This document shows positions 18,625 through 27,981 of a stretch of DNA of 64,000 nucleotides, piece after piece. A program made the translations under genes and the position numbers. The DNA is from JABDIP01 sp965212545. GTDB taxonomy: Bacteria; Pseudomonadota; Alphaproteobacteria; DSM-16000; Inquilinaceae. Below the pieces are notes generated by a model. It saw only the letters and a program-made list of their open reading frames with translations. It was not told where the DNA came from and searched no databases. The DNA lies in assembly GCA_965212545.1 (NCBI GenBank), contig CBDBVB010000027.1, positions 1-64,000 of the forward strand, in the 5' to 3' direction. The number at the start of each line of letters is the position of its first letter. Position 1 is the first letter of the stretch.

Positions 18625-19875
18625 ATGACGAAATACTCGTTCATGTCTTTGGCCCGGAACGCCTTGACCGGGCACAAGAACTGGCAGCAGGTCTGGCGCA
18701 GCCCCGATCCCAAGCCGTCCTACGACGTGGTGATCGTCGGCGGTGGCGGGCACGGCCTGGCGACCGCCTACTACCTGGCGAAGGAGCACGGCATCACCAA
18801 TGTGGCGGTGCTGGAGAAGGGCTGGCTGGGCGGCGGCAATACCGGCCGCAACACGACCATCATCCGCTCCAACTACCTGTTCGACGACAGCGCCCATCTC
18901 TACGAGCACGCGCTGAAGCTCTGGGAAGGGCTGAGCCAGGAGCTGAACTACAACATCATGTTCAGCCAGCGCGGCGTGCTGAACCTGTGCCACGACATCC
19001 ACGAGGCGCGCGATCTGAAGCGTCGGGTCCATGCCAACCGCCTGAACGGCATCGATTCCGAATGGCTGGACCGCGACGCGGTGCTGGACTTCTGCCCGGT
19101 CATCAACGGCGATCCCAATCTGCGCTATCCGGTCTATGGCGCGACCTTGCAGCGGCGCGGCGGCACGGCCCGCCATGACGCGGTCGCCTGGGGCTATGCG
19201 CGCGGCGCCGATGCCCGCGGCGTCGACATCATCCAGAACTGCGAAGTGACCGGGATGATCGTCGAAGGCGGCCAGGTTCGCGGCGTGGAGACCACCCGCG
19301 GCACGATCAAGGCCGGCAAGGTCGGCATCGTCGCCGCCGGCCATTCCAGCGTGATCGCCCAGATGGCCGGCATCCGCCTGCCGCTGGAAAGCCACCCGCT
19401 GCAGGCGTTGGTCTCCGAGCCGGTCAAGCCGGTGATCGACTGCGTCGTCATGTCGAGCGCGGTGCACGCCTATATCAGCCAGTCCGACAAGGGCGAACTG
19501 GTGATCGGCGCCGGCGCCGATCCCTATGTCAGCTACACCCAGCGCGGCGGCTTCAATGTCATCGAGGAGACGCTGAGCGCGATCGTCGAGCTGTTCCCGA
19601 TCTTCAGCCGCATGCGCATGCTGCGGCAATGGGGCGGGATCGTCGACATCGCGCCGGACGCCAGCGCGATCATCGGCAAGACGCCGGTGGCCGGCCTGTA
19701 CATCAATTGCGGCTGGGGCACCGGCGGATTCAAGGCGACGCCCGGCTCCGGCCATGTCTTCGCCCACACCGTCGCCCGCGACGAGCCGCACGCCCTGAAC
19801 GCCGCCTTCTCGCTGGACCGCTTCTCCAGCGGCGAGCTGGTCGCCGAGCACGGCGCCGCGGCCGTGGCACATTGA
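18625..19875 (+). CDS. soxB: Sarcosine oxidase beta subunit
   Basis: 416 residues from the ATG at 18625. The dinucleotide-binding motif VVIVGGGGHGLATAYYLA lies at about 35-52. The segment RRGGTARHDAVAWGYA near residue 184 is where the covalent FMN histidine sits in characterised SoxB proteins. Heterotetrameric sarcosine oxidase converts sarcosine to glycine and, with THF, to 5,10-methylene-THF and hydrogen peroxide. It is followed after ten bases by soxD, then soxA and soxG, the standard order. It starts 37 bases after formate-THF ligase, in line with use of the methylene-THF. Confidence 0.95.
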   Translation: MTKYSFMSLARNALTGHKNWQQVWRSPDPKPSYDVVIVGGGGHGLATAYYLAKEHGITNVAVLEKGWLGGGNTGRNTTIIRSNYLFDDSAHLYEHALKLWEGLSQELNYNIMFSQRGVLNLCHDIHEARDLKRRVHANRLNGIDSEWLDRDAVLDFCPVINGDPNLRYPVYGATLQRRGGTARHDAVAWGYARGADARGVDIIQNCEVTGMIVEGGQVRGVETTRGTIKAGKVGIVAAGHSSVIAQMAGIRLPLESHPLQALVSEPVKPVIDCVVMSSAVHAYISQSDKGELVIGAGADPYVSYTQRGGFNVIEETLSAIVELFPIFSRMRMLRQWGGIVDIAPDASAIIGKTPVAGLYINCGWGTGGFKATPGSGHVFAHTVARDEPHALNAAFSLDRFSSGELVAEHGAAAVAH

Positions 19876-19885
19876 GGGTGATGCA

Positions 19886-20254
19886 GTGTTCCTGATCGAT
19901 TGCCCCTGGTGTGGCGCGCGCGACCAGCATGAATTCTCCTGCGGCGGCGAGGCCCATATCGCCCGGCCGCGCATGCCGTCCTCGCTCAGCGACGATGAAT
20001 GGGCCGACTACGTGTTCATGCGCAAGAACCCGAAGGGCGTGCAATACGAGCGCTGGGTCCACAGCCATGGCTGCCGGCGCTGGTTCAATGTCGCCCGCAA
20101 CACCGCCACCGACCGCATTCTGGCGGTCTATGGCGCCGGCGAGCCGGCACCCGACCTGACAAACGAAACCACGCGGACACCCTGCGGCGAGCCCGTCGTC
20201 GGCTCCGGCAATGTGGCGATGGCCGGGCCGGATGCGGAGGAGGACGGCCGATGA
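19886..20254 (+). CDS. soxD: Sarcosine oxidase delta subunit
   Basis: 122 residues starting at the GTG at 19886 (MFLIDCPWCG...). The zinc ligands known for this subunit are in the expected places: C6 and C9 (CPWC), H59 and C63 (HSHGC). The domain FMRKNPKGVQYERWVHSHGCRRWFNVARNT is typical, quoted here only as the region 44-73. The delta subunit is structural and stabilises the alpha-beta interface. Its stop overlaps the soxA start. The C-terminal tail (from about residue 95) is variable and probably disordered. Confidence 0.93.
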   Translation: MFLIDCPWCGARDQHEFSCGGEAHIARPRMPSSLSDDEWADYVFMRKNPKGVQYERWVHSHGCRRWFNVARNTATDRILAVYGAGEPAPDLTNETTRTPCGEPVVGSGNVAMAGPDAEEDGR

Positions 20255-23200
20255 CCGACCATCCCTTCCGGCTGGCCGAAGGCGGGCGCATCGATCGGGC
20301 CAAGCCCATCGATTTCACCTTCAACGGGGCTGGATATCGAGGCTTTGCCGGCGACACATTGGCCTCGGCCCTGCTGGCCAATGGCGTGCATCTGGTCGGC
20401 CGTGGCTTCAAGTACCACCGCCCCAGGGGCATCGTGTCGGCCGGGGCCGAGGAGCCGAACGCGCTGGTGCAACTCGGCGACGATGCAGGGCGCACCGACC
20501 CCAACATGCGCGCGACGCAGATCGAGTTGTTCGACGGCCTGGTCGCCTCCAGCCAGAATTGCTGGCCGTCGGTGGAGAACGATATCGGCGCGGTGGCCGA
20601 TGTTCTGTCGCCGCTGTTCCCGGCCGGATTCTATTACAAGACCTTCATGTGGCCGGCCAGTCTCTGGCATGGCTACGAGGCCGTGATCCGCCGTGCCGCC
20701 GGCCTCGGCCGGGCGCCGACCGGCCACGACCCGGACCGCTATGACCACTGCCACGCCCATTGCGACGTGCTGGTGGCCGGCGGCGGGCCGGCCGGGCTCG
20801 CGGCGGCGCTGGCGGCGGCGAAATCGGGCGCCCGCGTCATCCTGGCCGACGAGCAGGCCGAACTCGGCGGCGCGTTGCTGTCGGAGCCGGAGGATGGGCT
20901 GCGGATCGGCGGCAAACCGGCTGAAGACTGGCGCTCGGCGACGATCAACTCCCTGGAAGCACTCGATGGCGTTCGGTTGCTGCCCAGGACGACGGTGTTC
21001 GGCTACCACCACGGCAACTACGTCACCATGCTGGAGCGGGTGACCGATCATCTGCCGCCGGGGACCGCCGGGCCGGGCACGCCGCGCCAGCGCCTGTGGA
21101 AGGTCCGCGCCAAGCAGGTCGTGCTGGCCACCGGCGCCATCGAACGGCCGCTGGTTTTCGCCGAGAACGATCGTCCCGGCATCATGCTGGCGGGCGCCGT
21201 GCGCAGCTATGTCAATCGCTATGGCGTGCTGCCCGGCAGCCGGGTGGCCGTGGTCACCAACAATGACTCAGCCTACCGCACTGCGCTCGATCTCAAGGCG
21301 CGGGGCGCCGGCGGTTGCCGCCATCGTCGACCTGCGGCCCGATCCGTCCGGCCCGCTCGTCCGGCGCGCCGCCGATCGAAGGGCATCGAGATCCTGGCCG
21401 GCCCACACGGTGCTGGGCACCGAGGGCCGCAAGCGGGTCCGCCGCATCTGGACGGCGCCGCTGTCCGCCGATGGTGGCGTCGGTTGCCGGATCCGAGCGC
21501 CGGGTCATCGACTGCGATCTGGTCGCCGTGTCCGGCGGCTGGAACCCGGCGGTGCATCTGCTGTCGCAGTCCCGGGGGACGGTGAAGTTCGACGAGGAGA
21601 TCGCCTCCTTCGTGCCGGACCGGTCGTTCCAGCCGGAACGCTCCGCCGGCGCCTGCAACGGGACTTTCGATACCAAGGGCTGTCTCGCGGAGGGCTTCGC
21701 GGCCGGTGCCGAGGCCGCCAAGGCGGCGGGGTTTGCCGCCCGCAAGCCGCGCGCCGCCAAGGTCGAGGAAGATGAGGAGGCGCCGTCGCGCGCCATCTGG
21801 CTGTTGCCGTCGGACCGGCCGCCGGAACGCATCAAGGCCTTCGTCGATCCGCAGAACGATGTGACGGCCAAGGACCTCAAGCTGGCGATCGGCGAGGGCT
21901 ACCGCTCGGTCGAGCATGTCAAGCGCTACACCACCACCGGCATGGGCACCGATCAGGGCAAGACCGGCAATGTCAACGCGCTGGGCATCGTTGCCGGGGC
22001 GCTTGGCCAGACCATTCCGCAGGTCGGCGTCACCACCTTCCGCCCGCCCTACACGCCGGTGACCTTTGGCGCGATCGCCGGGCGCGGCGTGAAGGACCTC
22101 TATGCGCCGGTCCGCAAGACGCCGATGCACGGCTGGCATGAGGAGAACGGCGCGGCCTTCGAGAATGTCGGCCAATGGAAGCGGCCCTGGTACTATCCGC
22201 GCGGCGGCGAGACGATGGAGGACGCGGTCAACCGCGAGGTCGCGGCGGTGCGCCAATCGGTCGGCATCTTCGACGCCACCACGCTCGGCAAGATCGACAT
22301 CCAGGGCCGCGACGCGGCGGAATTCCTGAACCGCATCTACACCAACGCCTGGTCGAAGCTCGGTGTCGGCCGCTGCCGCTACGGGCTGATGCTGGGTGAG
22401 GACGGCATGGTGATGGATGACGGTGTCACCACCCGCCTCGGCGAGAACCATTTCCACATGACCACCACCACCGGCGGCGCCGCGCCGGTGATGAGTTGGC
22501 TGGAGGAATGGCACCAGACCGAATGGCCGGAGTTGAAGCTCCATATGACTTCGGTCACCGACCAATGGGCCGTCATCGCCGTCGCCGGCCCCAGGAGCCG
22601 CGAGCTTGTTTCGGGGCTGGCCGAGGGCATCGATTTCCAGGGCGAGGCGTTCCCGCATATGGCCATGCGCGAGGGCCGGGTCGCCGGCGCATCGGCCCGG
22701 GTCTTCCGGATCAGCTTCTCCGGCGAGATGGGCTACGAGGTCAATGTGCCGGCATCGCATGGGCTGGCGGTGTGGCGCGCGATCGCCGAGGCCGGCAAGG
22801 CCTTCGGTGTTACGCCGTACGGCACCGAGACCATGCATGTGCTGCGAGCCGAGAAGGGCTTCATCATCGTCGGCCAGGAGACAGACGGCACGATTACCCC
22901 GGCCGATCTTCAGATGGACTGGATCGTCAGCCGCAAGAAGCCGGATTTCATCGGCAACCGCTCGCTGACCCGCCGCGACATGCAGCGCGACGACCGCAAG
23001 CAGCTTGTCGGCCTATTGACCGCCGATCCGTCGGTGCGGCTGGAAGAAGGCGCTCACCTGATCGGTACCGAGACCGAACCGCCGCCGCCGGTGCCGATGC
23101 TGGGCCATGTCACCTCCAGCTACCACAGTCCGAGCCTCGGCCGTTCGATCGCGCTGGCGCTGGTCAAGGGCGGTGCGTCGCGGACCGGCGAGACCCTGTA

Positions 23201-23285
23201 TGTCGCGATGCCCGGACGAACCATTCCGGTCGAAGTGGCCAACCCGGTCTTCTATGACCCGGAGGGTGCGCGGCTCCATGGCTGA
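20251..23285 (+). CDS. soxA: Sarcosine oxidase alpha subunit, about four frame breaks in the middle
   Basis: About 1,010 residues when frames are joined, the expected size. The N-terminal part has the 2Fe-2S-ferredoxin-like domain (FKYHRPRGIVSAGAEEPN) and the NAD-binding site DVLVAGGGPAGLAAALAAAKSG near 172. The middle has TGAIERPLVFAENDRPGIML. The C-terminal half is the aminomethyltransferase (GcvT)-like THF-binding domain, ending PVFYDPEGARLHG. Indels occur at about 21297, 21375-21400, 21405-21415 and 21480. After correction the order is APAVAAIVDLRPDPSGPLV, GIEILAGHTVLG, RVIDCDLVAVSGGWNPAVHL. It oxidises sarcosine electrons via NAD/FAD and transfers the one-carbon unit to THF. Conserved operon context favours sequence error over pseudogenisation. 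Confidence 0.88.
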
Positions 23286-23904
23286 CATTGCAGGTACCGA
23301 CCAGTACAGAGCGTTGGCGCATCTCGACCTAGAGGCGTACGCCCAAGTCGACGGGAATGGACGTACGGGCGTACAGCTGGCCGAACGCGCGCCGGGTGGC
23401 CGGATCACCCTGCGCGGCGACCCCGCGGATCGGGCCTTCATGGCGGCGGTCGGCCAGGCGCTGGACATGGTCCTGCCGACCGACCCGAATACCAGCGCGA
23501 GCGCTGGTCAGGCGACGGCGCTCTGGCTGGGGCCCAATGAGTGGCTGCTGACAACCGATGCCGGCGTGGCGACGGAGCTGCTGGACAGGATTCACGATGC
23601 GCTGGCCGGGGTCGCCGGGGCGGTGGTGGATGTCGGCGATGCCGGCACAGTCATCGAGCTGGCTGGGCCGCGCGCCTGTGACGTGCTGGCCAAGGGATGT
23701 TCGCTGGACCTGCACCCGACGGCCTTCGCGCCGGGACGTGTGGCACAGACGCTGATCGCCCAGGCCGACGTGATCCTGCATCGGTTCGACGACGGCGCCA
23801 CCGAGGCGGCCTTTGACATTCACGTTCGCCGGTCGTTCGCCGAATACCTCTGGCAATGGCTGGCCGACGCGGCGCTGGAATACGGGGTCGGCGTAGATCG
23901 CTGA
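23278..23904 (+). CDS. soxG: Sarcosine oxidase gamma subunit
   Basis: 208 residues from the ATG at 23278, overlapping the end of soxA by eight bases. Family features are LTLRGDP-like start (ITLRGDPADRAFMAAVGQAL), LWLGPNEWLL near residue 82, GPRACDVLAKGCSLDLHP near 124-142, and a C-terminal SFAEYLWQWLADAALEYG. The gamma subunit resembles a GcvT-like fold and completes the alpha-beta-gamma-delta complex. It is the last of the four sox genes. Confidence 0.92.
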   Translation: MADIAGTDQYRALAHLDLEAYAQVDGNGRTGVQLAERAPGGRITLRGDPADRAFMAAVGQALDMVLPTDPNTSASAGQATALWLGPNEWLLTTDAGVATELLDRIHDALAGVAGAVVDVGDAGTVIELAGPRACDVLAKGCSLDLHPTAFAPGRVAQTLIAQADVILHRFDDGATEAAFDIHVRRSFAEYLWQWLADAALEYGVGVDR

Positions 23905-23959
23905 CGGAAGACATGGCCGGTGCCCTGCAATGGCGGCCGGCGGATGATGGGAGGCTCAG

Positions 23960-26391
23960 ATGAAGTCCCAGGCACGGGTAGTTGTGATCGGCGGCGGCGT
24001 GGTCGGCGTCAGCGTGCTCTACCACCTGACCAAGAAGGGCTGGTCGGATGTGGTGCTGGTCGAGCGCACCGAATTGACCGCCGGGTCGACCTGGCATGCC
24101 GCCGGCCTGCTGCCCTTGTTCAACATGAGCTACACGGTCGGCCAGCTGCACAAGTATTCGGTCGATCTCTACAAGACCCTGGAGGAGGAGACCGGCCAGG
24201 AGGTCGGTTTCCACGTCACCGGCAATCTGCGCCTCGCCACCAACAAGGAGCGGATGGACGAGTACCAGAAGTATTGCGGCACCGCGAACACCATCGGCGT
24301 GCCCTTCGAGATGATCGGCCCGGCCGAGATCAAGGAGCTGTGGCCGCTGTGCAATACCGAGGGGCTGGTCGGCGCCCTGTTCCATCCCGATGACGGCCAC
24401 ATCGCACCGGTCGACCTGACCAATGCTCTGGCCATCGGCGCCCGCAACGGCGGTGCCGAGATCTACCGCCACACCGCGGTCACCGGCATCACGCAGACGC
24501 CGTCGGGCGAATGGCAGGTCAAGACCGACAAGGGCGACATCACCTGCGAGCATGTGGTCTGCGCCACCGGCAACTACGCCCGCCAGACCGGGGCCATGGT
24601 CGGCCTCGACATCCCGGCTATCCCGGTGCAGCACCAGTACATCGTGACCGACGCCCATCCGGCCCTGGTCGAGCGCAAGGAAGCCGGCCTGCCGGAGATG
24701 CCGGTGCTGCGAGAATCCGATGCGTCCTACTACCTGCGCGAAGAGCGCCAGGGCATGATCCTCGGCCCCTATGAGAAGGGCGCGCCGGCGGTGTTCGTCG
24801 ACGGGGTGCCGGAGACCTTCGGCCAGGACCTGTTCCCCGGCGATCTCGACCGGCTGGAGCCGCATATCGAGGCGGCGATGAACCGCGTGCCGATCTTCGG
24901 CGAGGCCGGCATCAAGAACGTGATCAACGGCCCGATCTCCTATACGCCGGACGGAAGCCCGATGGTCGGGCCGGCCTGGGGGCTGAAGAATTTCTGGCTG
25001 TCGGAGGGGCACAGCTTCGGGGTCACCGCCGCCGGCGGCTCCGGCTGGCAGCTCGCCGAATGGATCGTCGAGGGCGAGCCCGGCATCGACATGCTGGACG
25101 TCGACCCGCGCCGTTTCGGCGCCTACGCCAACAAGACCTACACCAAGATCAAGAACGAGGAAGGCTACGAGCACGTCTTCATCATCCACTATCCGGATGA
25201 GGAGCGGCCCGCCGGCCGGCCGAACAAGACCAGCCCGATCCACGAAAGCTGGACGCCCGCGGCGCGGTCTGGGGTCAGCGCTATGGCTGGGAGCGGCCGA
25301 ACTGGTTCGCGCCTGACGGGGTGGAGCGCAAGGATGTCTGGAGTTTCCGGCGCACCAATTATTTCGAGCATGTCGGCAATGAATGCCGGACGGTGCGCGA
25401 GCGCGCCGGGCTGATCGACATCACCAGCTTCTCGAAGTTCCAGGTGTCCGGGCCCGGGGCCGAGGCCTTCCTCGACCCGCTGGTCGCCCGGCGCCTGCCC
25501 AAGAGCATCGGCCGCATCAATCTGGCGCATGTGCTGACCCCGCGCGGCGGCGTGCGCTCGGAATTCACCATCATGCGCGACGGGCCCGAGAGCTTCTACC
25601 TGATTAGCTCTGGCGCCGCGGAACGCTTCGACCACGATTTGTTGGTCAAGCGCGCCCCGACCGACGGCAGCGTGCGCATCGACAATGTGACGACCGCTCA
25701 TGGCGTGCTGGTCCTCGCCGGGCCGCGTTCGCGGGATATCCTGTCCAAGGTCACCGATGCCGATCTGTCGAACGAGGCGTTCCGCTGGCTGACCGGCCAG
25801 CACATCCTGATCGGCAACGCGCCGGTGCGGGCCATGCGGATCAATTTCGTCGGCGATCTCGGCTGGGAACTGCACCACCCGATCGAATACCAGAACCACC
25901 TGTTCGACACGCTGGCAGCCGCCGGCAAGGAATTCGGCCTGGGTATGTGCGGCATGCGGGCGATGGACTCCCTGCGCATCGAGAAGTCCTATCGCATGTG
26001 GGGCCAGGACCTGACCCGCGACTACACCATTCTCGAGGCCGGGCTCGGGCAGTTCGCCAATCTCGACAAGGGCGAATTCACCGGCCGCGAGGCGCTGATC
26101 GCGCAGCAGCAGGCAGGCATCCCACAGCGCTTCGTCACGCTGGAAGTGCAGCCCGACGACGCCGATTGCCTGGGCAACGAGCCGCTCTACCTGGGCGACC
26201 GCATGGTCGGCCGCTGCACCGCCGGCGCCTTTGGCCATGCGGTGGGCAAGAGCCTGGCGCTCGCATATGTCGAGCCGGATGTGGCCGAACCCGGCACCGC
26301 ACTGGAGGTGGTGATCCTGGGCAAACGCTTCCCGGCCACGGTGATCCCGGAATCGCCCTACGATCCCGAGAATAAATCGCTACGGGGCTAG
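23960..26391 (+). CDS. Dimethylglycine/sarcosine dehydrogenase-like FAD protein with GcvT domain, one frameshift
   Basis: About 810 residues across one frame break. Part 1 (23960 to about 25250) is a DAO-type flavoprotein: VVVIGGGVVGVSVLYHL (7-23) and TAGSTWHAAGLL (41-52), with the His of WHAAG that carries covalent FAD in dimethylglycine dehydrogenase. Part 2 (about 25245 to 26391) is a GcvT-like aminomethyltransferase domain (ITSFSKFQVSGPGAEAFLD, GLGMCGMRAMDSLRIEKSYR). A single indel near 25243-25260 separates them. The corrected join reads KLDARGAVWGQRYGWERPNW. It removes N-methyl groups from dimethylglycine or sarcosine-like substrates, handing the carbon to THF. It lies 55 bases after soxG. 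Confidence 0.88.
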
Positions 26392-26422
26392 CCACTCGCT
26401 TTTCAATAGCGGTGGTCGCCAT

Positions 26423-26450
26423 TTGACTCACCCGGGCAGCCACCTATCAT
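26423..26450 (+). promoter_or_regulatory. Sigma70-like promoter for the retron RNA
   Basis: TTGACT at 26423-26428 and TATCAT at 26445-26450, each one base off the consensus hexamer, are separated by 16 bases. Transcription would begin about seven bases downstream, near 26457, which is exactly the first base of the 5' arm of the long helix that closes the predicted RNA. This coincidence of promoter and RNA 5' end supports both calls. The start site itself is inferred. Confidence 0.6.
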
Positions 26451-26456
26451 CCGGGG

Positions 26457-26629
26457 CGACGTGGCGGCCGCTTCAAGCGATCTCCCGGACGCGTTTCGGC
26501 GTTGTCCGGGTCCTGCGGGGCTACCCCGTGGGTGTTTCGATATGCAACCAGGACGCTGCATAACTGGATCTGGGCGTTGCCCAGGCCGAGTAATGCTGGA
26601 CATGACGGGTTGAAGTGGCCGCCGCGTCG
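26457..26629 (+). ncRNA. Candidate retron msr-msd RNA closed by a 20-bp a1/a2 helix
   Basis: Arm 26457-26476 (CGACGTGGCGGCCGCTTCAA) pairs with arm 26610-26629 along all 20 positions, using 18 Watson-Crick pairs and two G-U wobbles, as for retron a1 and a2. Directly after the first arm comes AAGC at 26475-26478. Its G26477 is the best candidate for the branching guanosine. Inside are stem-loops at 26484-26510 (7-bp stem), 26512-26532 (about 9 bp, CTA loop), and an imperfect long hairpin 26558-26596 with tip CTGGGC-GTT-GCCCAG, which could be the msd stem. An alternative 6-bp hairpin at 26541-26562 competes with it. The RNA ends 27 bases before the reverse transcriptase start. Which bases are reverse transcribed is not shown. 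Confidence 0.75.
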
Positions 26630-26656
26630 TTTTGCGGATTTGCATGAGCGGCGTCG

Positions 26657-27970
26657 ATGAACCCAGACAAAGCGTTGGCGCGGGATCTTGCCACGGTGTT
26701 GAGTGCCGGCGCCTGGACCCGATCCGCCCTGGTGCGGCGATCGGAATCCCTGCTGGGCCGAAGTGCCCGGAAATCGATACGGGTGCTGGTTGACGATCTG
26801 ATCGCAAGTTCCCTCACGCCCTATGCGCCGTCGCCGGACCGTCTCGTTCGCCTGATCCTCGACTCTTCGGCTTTCAAGCGCGCCTCGATCCGTGCCCGTC
26901 GGCAGGTCGGAAACCGCATACCGGTACTCGCCAGCGCCGGATTTCGGGCGGTTCCCGCATTCACGGATGCATCGGTGCCGAAGCTAGGCACGCCCACGGA
27001 ATTGGTGGATTGGCTTGGGATATCGAGGGCCGACCTTGACTGGCTTTCCGATGCCCGGCGGCAGCATGGCCGCACCAAAGAGCGGCCGCTGCAGAACTAC
27101 ACGTATGCCTGGGTGCCGAAGCGCGCGGGCTCGGTTCGGCTGATCGAGGCGCCGAAGGCGCGGCTGAAGGCGGTCCAGAGAAAAATCCTTGGCGAGATCC
27201 TGAACGCCATCCCGGCGCATGATGCGGCGCACGGGTTCGTGCGGGGCCGATCCTGCCTGAGCGCAGCGCAGCGCCATGGTGGAGAGAAGATCGTGGTCGG
27301 CCTCGATCTTCGCGACTTCTTCCTGACAGTGCCGTTGCGGCGGGTCCATGGGTTGTTTCGATGCGCAGGTTATCCCTGGGCCGTGGCACGGGCGCTGACC
27401 GGTCTCTGCACCACCGCGACACCGTCGGTCATGCTGGACGCCGGTCCGGTCGAGTGGATTGCTCGCGAGCGGCACCGGTTCCTGCATTTGCCTCAGGGCG
27501 CACCGACATCGCCGGCCCTGGCCAATCTTTCCGCTTACCGGCTTGATTGCCGCCTCAAGGGACTGGCCGGCCGGTGGGACGCGCACTACACCCGCTATGC
27601 CGACGACCTCGCCTTCTCCGGCGATGACGCGTTCGACGCCGATATTGGACCGTTCCTGCGGGGCGTGGCGGCGATCGTCGAGGACGAAGGATTCATCCTC
27701 AATCAGAATAAAACCCGGATCATGCGCCGGCACCGGCGCCAGCAGGTCACGGGGCTGGTGGTCAACGACCACCTCAATGTGCCGCGGAACGACTATGACC
27801 GGTTGAAGGCCACACTGCACAACTGCCTGCACCACGGACCCGCCGGCCAGAACCGCGACGGCCACACCGATTTTCAGTCCCATCTCGACGGAAGGGTCAC
27901 CTGGGTCGAGACCGTCAGCCGCCACCGGGGACTGAAGCTCCGGCAGATGTTCGAATCCATCGCCTGGTAG
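26657..27970 (+). CDS. Retron-type reverse transcriptase with N-terminal extension
   Basis: 437 residues, intact. The palm and fingers motifs are in order: PKARLKAVQR (166-175), HGFVRGRSC (192-200), GLDLRDFF with catalytic D217, LPQGAPTSPALANL (278-291), YTRYADDLAFSG (311-322) with D316 and D317, and VTGLVVN (364-370), the retron-type motif 7. The NAxxH-like position reads AAQRH (203-207), with the Asn replaced by Ala. About 110 basic, helical residues precede the RT fold (first clear match near WLGISRADLDWL, 119-130). Myxobacterial retron RTs also have such extensions. No nuclease, toxin, membrane or other effector gene is adjacent, so the extension or the RT-msDNA complex itself may be the working part. 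No clear ribosome site precedes the ATG. Confidence 0.9.
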   Translation: MNPDKALARDLATVLSAGAWTRSALVRRSESLLGRSARKSIRVLVDDLIASSLTPYAPSPDRLVRLILDSSAFKRASIRARRQVGNRIPVLASAGFRAVPAFTDASVPKLGTPTELVDWLGISRADLDWLSDARRQHGRTKERPLQNYTYAWVPKRAGSVRLIEAPKARLKAVQRKILGEILNAIPAHDAAHGFVRGRSCLSAAQRHGGEKIVVGLDLRDFFLTVPLRRVHGLFRCAGYPWAVARALTGLCTTATPSVMLDAGPVEWIARERHRFLHLPQGAPTSPALANLSAYRLDCRLKGLAGRWDAHYTRYADDLAFSGDDAFDADIGPFLRGVAAIVEDEGFILNQNKTRIMRRHRRQQVTGLVVNDHLNVPRNDYDRLKATLHNCLHHGPAGQNRDGHTDFQSHLDGRVTWVETVSRHRGLKLRQMFESIAW

Positions 27971-27981
27971 GGCGAATCCGG

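Noticed and set aside
16965..19974. Long minus-strand open frames (about 580 and 640 codons) opposite fhs and soxB
   Set aside because: They mirror strongly conserved plus-strand genes. High GC keeps antisense frames open, and their translations show no family resemblance.
20251..23285. soxA split into two or three separate genes
   Set aside because: The pieces join into one normal-length alpha subunit when a few indels are corrected, with standard neighbours on both sides.
26392..27970. Group II intron or diversity-generating retroelement
   Set aside because: No domain V/maturase features and no adenine-mutated template/variable repeat pair were seen. The RT motifs (QGAPTSP, VTG) are retron-type.
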